DNA of 6,473 nt from Methanosarcinales archaeon (GTDB lineage Archaea; Halobacteriota; Methanosarcinia; Methanosarcinales; Methanogasteraceae), in contig QMVM01000113.1 of NCBI GenBank assembly GCA_003661105.1, forward strand, positions 1 through 6,473, written 5' to 3'. The notes beneath the pieces are model-generated. The model was not told where the DNA came from. It saw only the letters and a program-made list of their open reading frames with translations, and made no database searches. Shown in pieces: positions 1 through 5,121 of the stretch. A program made the position numbers and the translations under genes. The number at the start of each line of letters is the position of its first letter. Positions within the stretch are counted from its first letter, which is position 1.

Positions 1-618
1 AAATATCCATCCGTAACCACGGTCTCTGGTAAAATAAAATTCAATCAATCCATCCTCGACACACTCATCGACTACATTTTCCCCAAGTTCGACCTCAGCT
101 TCCAGACACATACCGATATCATCGCCCCAGTGCGTTCGGATGCCTGATTTTCTCGCTACGGTGCTGTTCACCCCGTCAGATCCGATAACCATCCTCGAAC
201 GGTACCGGTTTTTGGAGGTTATCACTTCCGCACAGTCCCCTGTGAAGAGAACGTCTTTCACAGCCTCGCCTTCATGGACTATAGCACCCCCGTCCTCTGC
301 TCTGCGGGCAAGCCAGTGGTCAAGATTCTCACGCCGCGTCATCACCGCGACCCGGTCACCAATTGTCCCTGCGAAGTTCCTGTAATCCGGTAGAAAGATG
401 CGTGCACCGAATGCTTCGCGCTCGATCAGTTCCTTATCGATCCCTCCGATGACATCCAGCGCTTTCTGGGTGACTCCGCCGCCGCACGTTTTGTGTCTTG
501 GATATACTGCCTTCTCAAGCATCAGCACATCAAGTCCGACTCTCGCGGCCCTTTCTGCGGCAATCGAACCTGCCGGACCGCCGCCCGCGATGATCACGTC
601 GTACATATCCCTCTGCAT
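1..618 (-). CDS. Geranylgeranyl reductase family FAD-dependent protein (partial, C-terminus outside window)
   Basis: This is a flavoprotein of the geranylgeranyl reductase family, which in archaea saturates the isoprenoid chains of membrane lipids. Only 206 N-terminal residues are visible, about half of the usual length near 400. The N-terminus has the FAD dinucleotide-binding loop GGGPAGS (residues 12-18) followed by the ribose-binding acid E35. Next comes the family signature PRHKTCGGGV (40-49), then a second FAD contact, GSDGVNSTVARKSG (146-159), and the family-typical RGYGWIF at 200-206. The frame is open to base 1 on the minus strand. ATG at 618 lies one base after the stop of the upstream gene, matching the other junction of this operon. 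An in-frame ATG at 606 gives the more usual MYDVII start and is an alternative. The exact substrate (archaetidyl lipids, geranylgeranyl-PP or a quinone side chain) cannot be read from the sequence. Confidence 0.93.
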   Translation of the reverse strand, partial: MQRDMYDVIIAGGGPAGSIAAERAARVGLDVLMLEKAVYPRHKTCGGGVTQKALDVIGGIDKELIEREAFGARIFLPDYRNFAGTIGDRVAVMTRRENLDHWLARRAEDGGAIVHEGEAVKDVLFTGDCAEVITSKNRYRSRMVIGSDGVNSTVARKSGIRTHWGDDIGMCLEAEVELGENVVDECVEDGLIEFYFTRDRGYGWIF

Positions 619-619
619 A

Positions 620-1516
620 TCATCCCGCCGCGGCAAGTTCCTCGAAGTATCTTCCGACCAGGTCAACATCGTCAATTTGCTCTTGTGATGTTCCTGAACC
701 AGCTGCCTCTACCGGAAACGGGGGAGATTCTGTAAACTCCTGAGCCTCAGTTTCCGATGTTTCGCGGATCGAAAACTCGGACCCGATGCCTGTGTACATC
801 GTGAGGTCAAGGTTCGTGCCCTCGATGGACGCAACCGATGGCGCGCCATAGATGTCGCTACTGCTGCCCGTGCCTGCTCCCTTGATCAGGTCGCCACCGC
901 CACCGCCGCCTTCACTACCACCCCCACCAATCAGGGGTAGTTGTACGCCACGGGCAGACTCAGCCACAGAGAAATTTGCAACTGCAAGCGATACGATGAA
1001 GAGCGCAAGCAGGATAATCAAGACCACTCTCGATGTGATCCGTTTCCGGTTCAAAAACGACGAATATGCGACCTTATCCATCTCCGTTGTGACCATCTCT
1101 GTCAGGTCATCGACCACCACATTCTCAATCCCGCGGTTGTCATACGCGGTTCTCAAGGGCTCATCCAGTCCGGGATATGCGGCACCTACGGATGCGCAGA
1201 CGCCGTCGCGCCTTCTGCGCGTAAACATTACAAGCAGGATCGAGATCGACACCATAGCCGCAATGGCAAGCAGGACTGCACACACCGCAGGTGCTGCAAT
1301 CTCCATGCCAACCTCTGATAACGTGATGATATCGACACCCGCCATCTCTGCGCAGATCTGGTGGACGCCTGTGAAGATGACAAGAGCGTACGATGCCATA
1401 AAGACGAGAATCACGTCAAGTAGCATATAATATCGACCCAGTTTCCCGGAGAAGCCACCGAGTTCGAGTAGCATCTCAGTGTATCGGTACATGCTGAGTT
1501 CTCCCTCCGCATCCAT
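620..1516 (-). CDS. Three-helix membrane protein with glycine-rich linker, unknown function
   Basis: I do not recognise a named function. The 298-residue product has three hydrophobic segments, at about residues 30-50, 73-98 and 164-182. A stop-transfer run RRRR (100-103) follows the second, and NRKRITSR (157-164) precedes the third. By the positive-inside rule the N-terminus and the loop at 100-160 are cytoplasmic and the C-terminal ~115 residues are outside. The loop contains a compact motif, GLDEPLRTAYDNRG (116-129), that may be the conserved core. After the third helix comes a flexible glycine-rich stretch (197-208) and then an acidic tail with no motif I know. The gene sits between a helix-turn-helix regulator and the lipid reductase, with one base separating it from each, so it is clearly in their operon. 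ATG at 1516 follows the upstream stop by one base. ATG at 1492 (290 residues) is an alternative, with a GGAGGGAG ribosome site about 8-11 bases upstream. Confidence 0.82.
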   Translation of the reverse strand: MDAEGELSMYRYTEMLLELGGFSGKLGRYYMLLDVILVFMASYALVIFTGVHQICAEMAGVDIITLSEVGMEIAAPAVCAVLLAIAAMVSISILLVMFTRRRRDGVCASVGAAYPGLDEPLRTAYDNRGIENVVVDDLTEMVTTEMDKVAYSSFLNRKRITSRVVLIILLALFIVSLAVANFSVAESARGVQLPLIGGGGSEGGGGGGDLIKGAGTGSSSDIYGAPSVASIEGTNLDLTMYTGIGSEFSIRETSETEAQEFTESPPFPVEAAGSGTSQEQIDDVDLVGRYFEELAAAG

Positions 1517-1517
1517 A

Positions 1518-2063
1518 TTAACTGCTTCGCTTGCGTGCGGCAAGTTCGATCGCCCGCACAATGCTGCTTGTAGGATTGATCGTTGCCACCGGGATGCGTA
1601 ATATCTTCTCGACAGTCGGGCTTACGATCGGTGCGCATACAAGCGCTGATGCGCCGTCACGCTCGGCGCGAACCGCTGCTATGATTGCATCCTCCATCGT
1701 AGAGGCGGCATACTCTCGCACGACCACGCTCTCACCATCTATCAGTATCTGCCTCTCTGTGATGCGGTCGAGTATCGGACGCGCCGCGATGACCGCGATG
1801 AAGTTCTTCTCTGTTCCTTCGAGTTTTCGTATGGCCTGTACGATCTGCCGAAGTGTCTTCACATTTGGCTCGCGGCGCCCTTCGAGCAGCTTGTACATCG
1901 TGCTTTGCGGAATCGAGGCGCATTCGCTGAATTCGAGGACGGTTATGCCAAGTTCCTCCTTTATCGTTCTCGAAAGCACACTCCGAAACCGCTCGTCTGA
2001 TTCGAATACAGAAAGGATCACCCCGTCTGCTAACGTCTTTGGAGTCGACGCTTGCGTTATCAT
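1518..2063 (-). CDS. XRE-like helix-turn-helix transcriptional regulator with conserved C-terminal domain
   Basis: This is a 181-residue DNA-binding protein. Residues about 27-83 form an XRE/Cro-type helix-turn-helix, with the recognition region SIPQSTMYKLLEGRREP (50-66) followed by NVKTLRQIVQAIRKL. The C-terminal half (about 88-178) is a separate alpha/beta region containing VVREYAASTMEDAIIAA and ALVCAPIVSPTVEKILRIPVA. It looks like a small-molecule or partner-binding domain, but I cannot name a ligand. It is the first gene of an operon with the membrane protein and the geranylgeranyl reductase, so it may control them and itself. ATG at 2063 is chosen because a TATA-like GGTATA on the minus strand begins 34 bases upstream, exactly as for divergent pth2, which fits a leaderless transcript. 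A GTG at 2102 would add 13 residues but would place translation across the promoter itself. Confidence 0.87.
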   Translation of the reverse strand: MITQASTPKTLADGVILSVFESDERFRSVLSRTIKEELGITVLEFSECASIPQSTMYKLLEGRREPNVKTLRQIVQAIRKLEGTEKNFIAVIAARPILDRITERQILIDGESVVVREYAASTMEDAIIAAVRAERDGASALVCAPIVSPTVEKILRIPVATINPTSSIVRAIELAARKRSS

Positions 2064-2068
2064 ACAGT

Positions 2069-2076
2069 GGTATAAT
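2069..2076 (+). promoter_or_regulatory. TATA element of pth2
   Basis: GGTATAAT begins 34 bases upstream of the pth2 ATG at 2103, with its TATAAT core centred about 30 bases upstream. That spacing in archaea puts the transcription start at or next to the start codon, so the mRNA is predicted to be leaderless. No Shine-Dalgarno sequence precedes the ATG, in agreement. The hexamer GGTATA is the left arm of a mirror pair with the element at 2092-2097. Confidence 0.6.
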
Positions 2077-2089
2077 GTTTCTGTGCGTT

Positions 2090-2097
2090 CATATACC
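2090..2097 (-). promoter_or_regulatory. TATA element of the HTH-regulator operon
   Basis: Read on the minus strand this is GGTATATG, whose first G is 34 bases upstream of ATG 2063. It is the inverted copy of the pth2 element, so the two promoters interleave and their transcription complexes would overlap. It supports the 2063 start for the regulator gene and a leaderless transcript. Confidence 0.57.
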
Positions 2098-2102
2098 TTC
2101 AC

Positions 2103-2450
2103 ATGACCGAGTACAAACAGTGCATCATCGTTCGGGAGGATCTGAAACTCTCACGCGGGAAACTTGCGGTGCAGGTCGCACATGCTGCGGTGTCCGCGGC
2201 AGAGCAAGCAGATTCGAGCGCTCGCAGGGCATGGAAGGATGGCGGGCAGAAGAAGATCGTGCTGCAGGTGAAGGATCTATCAGAGATGTACGGACTGAAG
2301 ATGGACGCGGAAGCAGCGGGACTTCCGGCATCGCTGATCACGGACGCGGGTCTAACCGAGATACCGCCTGGCACTGTCACAGCACTCGGCATAGGACCTG
2401 GCATGTCCGATAAACTGGACGCGGTCACAGGGGAGCTGCGGCTGGTATAG
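2103..2450 (+). CDS. pth2: Peptidyl-tRNA hydrolase, archaeal/eukaryotic type (Pth2)
   Basis: Pth2 cleaves the ester bond of peptidyl-tRNAs released from stalled ribosomes, recycling tRNA in the cytoplasm. The 115-residue length is the normal full length of the archaeal enzyme. The family blocks are all present in order: KQCIIVREDLKLSRGKLAVQ (5-24) with the conserved GK and the His of QVAHA (H27), the central GQKKIVLQV (48-56), GLPASLITDAG (73-83), then PPGTVTALGIGP (88-99) and the short terminal strand. The catalytic-region Asp (D81) and Thr (T85) are kept. The family's usual DAGRTQ reads DAGLTE here, a two-residue change next to the active site. ATG 2103 is the only sensible start and has a well-spaced TATA element. 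The gene is divergent from the HTH operon and is followed by an AT-rich PIN-gene remnant. Confidence 0.97.
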   Translation: MTEYKQCIIVREDLKLSRGKLAVQVAHAAVSAAEQADSSARRAWKDGGQKKIVLQVKDLSEMYGLKMDAEAAGLPASLITDAGLTEIPPGTVTALGIGPGMSDKLDAVTGELRLV

Positions 2451-2496
2451 ATGCTCGAAGTCTCAGCCATTCCACCATCGGAATAAAAAATGCGAA

Positions 2497-2766
2497 ATGT
2501 TAGAAGGATTACAACCTCATCGGGAGTTTGAAAAGGTTTGTGACACCCTAAAAGAGGTTTTGGAAGATCCTGAGAAAGCAAGAGGAAGAAAAAATTGCTG
2601 GAGGCTGGGAGATTGTATAACCTCAATAGAATCTCCAAAAACTCATACAATTCTCACAACCGATCATCATTATGGGATGATTTGCAATTCACTCGAAAAA
2701 CCCGTCCTATCGCTGCAACAGATAATCACCGCTCCGCACCCCACACAAGCGCGCTTGCAAGCATGA
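2497..2766 (+). pseudogene. PIN-domain (toxin-like ribonuclease) C-terminal remnant
   Basis: The frame encodes 89 residues. Residues about 27-71 look like the C-terminal half of a PIN-fold nuclease: ARGRKNCWRLGDCITSIESP, then an ILTTDHHYG block (52-60) and CNSLEKPVL. The Asp of LGD and the Asp of TTDHH fit late acidic positions of PIN domains. The N-terminal half, which carries the first essential acid, is absent. The open frame upstream of 2497 shows nothing PIN-like, nor does the adjacent pth2 end. The last ~18 residues run antisense through the 3' end of mtxX and look like read-through after a lost stop. The stretch 2481-2720 is visibly more AT-rich than its neighbours, suggesting foreign origin. 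I read it as the stump of a VapC-like or related gene. A functional short protein is possible but less likely. No antitoxin gene is visible. Confidence 0.5.
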
Positions 2767-3556
2767 TCGCGTCCGAGAACTTCACCTTCACCCGTGACGT
2801 ATCCACAAAGACCAGATCCGCAAGCACCGGTGCACCAAATCCACCGCCTCCACCAAGAAATGTCAGTGTACGAAAGATCAGGTTTCCTGTGATCCCGTCA
2901 GGCGCAACGATGACGTTTGCAGCCCTGATCGCATCCTCAATGAGGATTCCGTAATGCTTTGCATCGATCCCGCGTTCGCAGAGCATTCCTGTGACAACTT
3001 CGCTATCTGCAAGACTCTGATCCACGATCTCACTCCTGCCCGCGTCCTCGAATCTACCGCCTGAAAGAACAGCCACCTTTTCTATTATCCCAAATCTCCT
3101 GATGGCATTTACGCTTCTATAGACCAGATCGACCCGGTCTGCCACCGAATTTCCTTCATCGATCCCGACCGGCACAAGGAAGAACGGGACGCCATCTGCT
3201 GTTGTGAGGAGAGCGAGTCTCGCGAGTCTCGAAACCCCAAGCGCGCTTTTCAGGTAGCCAAGGGTCTTTGTGGCGCCAAGCGTGCCGCGGACAGCGGCAT
3301 CGATCCGCCCACCTACGAGTCGGTCCACCAGTTCAACTTCCGGATTGTCCGAATGGATGATCTCAAGATCGGTGCCGGTTATAGAAAGCTCCTTCTCGTC
3401 CCCGATCAGCACAACATCTGCGAACCGGTATGCGCTCTCGATATCCGCAATCACGGACTTGCTCGCCGTGCCATCTGCGATGCCGATTCCGACGCGCGCT
3501 CTGCACGCCTTTGCCCTGCTCCGAATCGTCCCTATCATGCCGGTCATGTTAGTCAT
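2726..3556 (-). CDS. mtxX: Methanogenesis marker protein 4 (MtxX, phosphotransacetylase-like)
   Basis: This matches MtxX, a protein found almost only in methanogens and their methane- or alkane-oxidizing relatives. It is related by sequence to phosphate acetyl/acyltransferases, and its reaction is unknown. Numbered from ATG 3556 (276 residues), I see VGIGIADG (22-29), VRGTLGATKTLGYLKSALG (89-107), the VPVGIDEG turn (128-135), VLSGGRFEDAGRS (163-175), and the glycine-rich core APDGITGNLIFRTL (218-231) followed by LGGGGGFGAPV (234-244). The last two resemble the ligand-binding end of phosphotransacetylase-like proteins. It has its own promoter and is transcribed alone, converging on the PIN remnant with a 41-base overlap. 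The start is uncertain. ATGs at 3556, 3547 and 3538 are all in frame and none has a ribosome site. A TTG at 3613 would fit a leaderless transcript from the upstream TATA-like element. Confidence 0.9.
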   Translation of the reverse strand: MTNMTGMIGTIRSRAKACRARVGIGIADGTASKSVIADIESAYRFADVVLIGDEKELSITGTDLEIIHSDNPEVELVDRLVGGRIDAAVRGTLGATKTLGYLKSALGVSRLARLALLTTADGVPFFLVPVGIDEGNSVADRVDLVYRSVNAIRRFGIIEKVAVLSGGRFEDAGRSEIVDQSLADSEVVTGMLCERGIDAKHYGILIEDAIRAANVIVAPDGITGNLIFRTLTFLGGGGGFGAPVLADLVFVDTSRVKVKFSDAIMLASALVWGAER

Positions 3557-3640
3557 GTCGATTGAGTCTATCTTGTTTATCGGGTCTTTGGTATCTCGCG
3601 TTGCGGTGACCAAAACCCCGGAGACTTTTTGATATTTTCG

Positions 3641-3647
3641 AAATAAA
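3641..3647 (-). promoter_or_regulatory. Probable TATA element of mtxX
   Basis: On the minus strand an AT-rich patch reads AACTTTATTTCGAAAATATC. The TTTATTT core would set transcription near 3615-3620. That gives either a ~60-base leader before ATG 3556 or a leaderless message beginning close to TTG 3613. The match to the archaeal consensus is only moderate. Confidence 0.35.
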
Positions 3648-3655
3648 GTTTCGGA

Positions 3656-3740
3656 AAACCACCGGGAACACAGAGCGACACAGAGGGGGCGAAAGATAAA
3701 AATAACAACTCCCTGTGATCCTCTGTGCTCTCTGTGGTTT
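3656..3740. repeat. Imperfect inverted repeat of CACAGAG heptamers
   Basis: The left arm (about 3656-3690) and right arm (about 3709-3740) are imperfect reverse complements over roughly 30 bases, separated by an AT-rich loop (GAAAGATAAAAATAACAA). Both arms begin from AAACCAC and carry the heptamer CACAGAG at about 10-base spacing: 3669-3675 and 3679-3685 on the plus strand, 3721-3727 and 3730-3736 on the minus strand. A variant, CCCTGTG, lies at 3711-3717. It lies between the 3' end of endA and the promoter of mtxX, where a hairpin could form in RNA or DNA. CACAGAG-rich extragenic repeats of this type recur in many archaeal and bacterial genomes, so it is probably one copy of a dispersed family. 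The remaining bases to 3831 hold no gene that I can support. Confidence 0.75.
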
Positions 3741-3831
3741 AATCTTCCTTATCATAACCGGATCCACTGGAAGAGTGAAAAGTGCATGCACTCGCGAATT
3801 ACCAGAGAGCCTGTGTATCATACCTATCGAG

Positions 3832-4899
3832 TCATAATCTGATCCAGCCAATCTCGACATAGCCAACCCCTCCGGTTTCATCATCTGTTTCACCACTGGT
3901 TGCGTCATCGGGATAGCCAAAGACCATTCGCTTGTGGACAGTGTTTGCGATGCGCACAGCGCGCGAGAGTTCGGGCAAGGCGAAGACGTAATCAGACGCG
4001 ATGGTGTGCACAAGGTAGTCTGAGTGCGTATCGGTTTTAAATTGCTTATAGACCCGAAAATGAGTCCCGAACTTAAATCCGGTCTTGACCACGAATCCGC
4101 GGTCCCGAAGGTTCGAATAAATCAGATATTTCAGCGAATACCCGGGTTCGACCCCTTCCGCGTATTCATTGAACTCTGCTGCGTTCTTATGCTCGATCGT
4201 GATCCATTGCCTGGAAAGGAGGTATCCGGACTCGACGAGTGATAATTGGAGGCGTAGTTCGTCGATTTTCTTCCCAAAAAAGTAATTCTGGTGGAGAAAA
4301 TCGGCAATCACAGGCTCCCAGACGATCGTGCGGTCGTTGATCAGACTTGCAGCCGCAGGCGTTCCCGCGTCACGGACCTCCGGTTCGGCTTGCCCGCCTG
4401 ACATAATTATTTTCTTTAGTTCATAAAATGTTATATCACTCTCTTCATCGACTATCGCGAGTATCAGCCGTTTTCTTGCGTTCTCTGCCTTGTTAAGTTC
4501 CAAGATCATTCGTTGCAGCGGCAGATATGCCCGCTCCGAGATCACATAGACGAAGACATGAGCCGGCGTCTTTCCGGGATGCCCGCCCCTCGGATAGATC
4601 CGGAATCCAATCGAGCTCATCTTCGTGTAGTACCCGCGCTCGCGCAGGTCCTTAAAGACGATGTACCCGAGTTCGAAGTCCTTGACACGCTCTGATGCGA
4701 TCTCAAAGAACATTTTGAAGTTGAGAGCTTTTTTATCCGAAAATATCTCTATCTTTCCGCGGGAAAGCAGATATGCCCCCTCGATCAAGGACAGTTCGAG
4801 TTTTCCGTCCTTTACGCGCCCGTAGAATCCACGATCGTACAGTTCTTCGACCGCGTCACTTCCTGCTGTCAGCACATCATCACGTAGTTCGCATTCCAT
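3832..4899 (-). CDS. endA: tRNA-splicing endonuclease, tandem-repeat (alpha2) type
   Basis: EndA cuts tRNA and rRNA precursors at bulge-helix-bulge motifs to remove archaeal introns. The 355-residue protein has two copies of the endonuclease fold (about 1-166 and 190-355), the form that works as a homodimer. Each copy begins with a small domain (LSLIEGAYLLSRGKIEI; LSLVESGYLLSRQWITI), then the nuclease domain (FKDLRERGYYTKMSSIGFRIY; YSNLRDRGFVVKTGFKFG). The C-terminal copy has the catalytic triad: Y284 in FRVY, H292 in THSDYLV, K323 in HKRMVF, plus R316. The N-terminal copy also keeps Y102, H114 and K143 in matching contexts. The end of the C-terminal copy has an acidic insertion, DDATSGETDDETGG (331-344), not present in the N-terminal copy, and Trp352 where an Arg is expected. 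ATG 4899 has a TATA element about 27 bases upstream and no ribosome site, suggesting a leaderless message. Confidence 0.95.
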   Translation of the reverse strand: MECELRDDVLTAGSDAVEELYDRGFYGRVKDGKLELSLIEGAYLLSRGKIEIFSDKKALNFKMFFEIASERVKDFELGYIVFKDLRERGYYTKMSSIGFRIYPRGGHPGKTPAHVFVYVISERAYLPLQRMILELNKAENARKRLILAIVDEESDITFYELKKIIMSGGQAEPEVRDAGTPAAASLINDRTIVWEPVIADFLHQNYFFGKKIDELRLQLSLVESGYLLSRQWITIEHKNAAEFNEYAEGVEPGYSLKYLIYSNLRDRGFVVKTGFKFGTHFRVYKQFKTDTHSDYLVHTIASDYVFALPELSRAVRIANTVHKRMVFGYPDDATSGETDDETGGVGYVEIGWIRL

Positions 4900-4921
4900 C
4901 GTCTGGTTTTGTTCGCGTAAT

Positions 4922-4930
4922 GTTTATATT
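4922..4930. promoter_or_regulatory. Shared TATA element between endA and tRNA-Val
   Basis: GTTTATATT on the plus strand (AATATAAAC on the minus) is centred about 27 bases before the endA ATG and about 39 bases before the mature tRNA 5' end. On the minus strand it fits a leaderless endA transcript. On the plus strand it would start the tRNA precursor with a leader of roughly 10-15 bases. A weaker AT-rich patch at 4943-4951 (CTTATGATT) is too close to the tRNA to be its usual box. Confidence 0.55.
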
Positions 4931-4964
4931 GCTATCCATCCACTTATGATTCACTGCGGCTCAT

Positions 4965-5038
4965 GGGCTCGTGGTCTAGTCGGTTATGACGTCGCCTTGA
5001 CATGGCGGAGGTCCTGAGTTCGAATCTCAGCGGGCCCA
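4965..5038 (+). tRNA. tRNA-Val (anticodon GAC)
   Basis: The 74-base sequence folds into a full cloverleaf. The acceptor GGGCTCG pairs with CGGGCCC (5031-5037), with one G-U, followed by discriminator A5038. The D arm is GTC/GAC with GG in the loop. The anticodon stem TCGCC/GGCGG closes the loop TTGACAT, giving anticodon GAC, which reads GUC/GUU valine codons. The variable loop is AGGTC and the T arm is CTGAG TTCGAAT CTCAG. CCA is not encoded, as is common in archaea, and no intron is present. It is transcribed away from endA and toward the histidine kinase gene, with only a short T run behind it. Confidence 0.96.
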
Positions 5039-5109
5039 TTTAAGCTGTAGATCTCACTCTGGTGGTGCGGAGCTTACAAAACGGCATCGAAAGCCAGCAA
5101 CCTGTATCC

Positions 5110-5113
5110 GGTG
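5110..5113 (+). promoter_or_regulatory. Ribosome binding site of the histidine kinase gene
   Basis: GGTG lies eight bases before ATG 5122 and matches the archaeal anti-Shine-Dalgarno core (GGTGA). It fixes the start. An AT-rich TTACAAAA at 5074-5081 may be the promoter box, giving a leader of about 15-20 bases, but that match is weak. This gene thus differs from pth2 and endA, whose messages look leaderless. Confidence 0.5.
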
Positions 5114-5121
5114 TACCTGTC

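Noticed and set aside
852..1430. A 192-codon open frame on the plus strand opposite the membrane protein gene
   Set aside because: Its product is a proline- and serine-rich shadow of the glycine-rich and membrane segments on the minus strand. It has no motif and no start signal.
2064..2102. GTG start at 2102 for the HTH regulator
   Set aside because: It would place coding sequence over both TATA elements. ATG 2063 has the same promoter spacing as pth2 and gives the full HTH domain.
1531..2106. A 191-codon plus-strand frame opposite the HTH regulator
   Set aside because: It is antisense to a recognisable helix-turn-helix protein, is Ser/Arg-rich and lacks any known motif.
2099..2650. A 183-codon minus-strand frame opposite pth2
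   Set aside because: The plus strand encodes a textbook Pth2 across this stretch; the antisense product is Ser-rich with no family features.
3656..3740. Possible CRISPR array because of repeated CACAGAG units
   Set aside because: Units are only 7 bases, spaced by about 3 bases and arranged as an inverted repeat, with no spacers or cas genes nearby.
3781..3792. Perfect 12-base palindrome AGTGCATGCACT
   Set aside because: One or two such palindromes are expected by chance in a window this size, and it sits in no clear promoter position.
3549..4013. A minus-strand frame bridging the endA end, the inverted repeat and the mtxX start
   Set aside because: It crosses the non-coding hairpin and overlaps two real genes in another frame. 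The product has no motif.
4965..5038. tRNA read as tRNA-Asp, or as an integrated-element attachment site
   Set aside because: The loop TTGACAT gives anticodon GAC (Val), not GTC (Asp). No second copy of the tRNA 3' end and no integrase were seen in the window.
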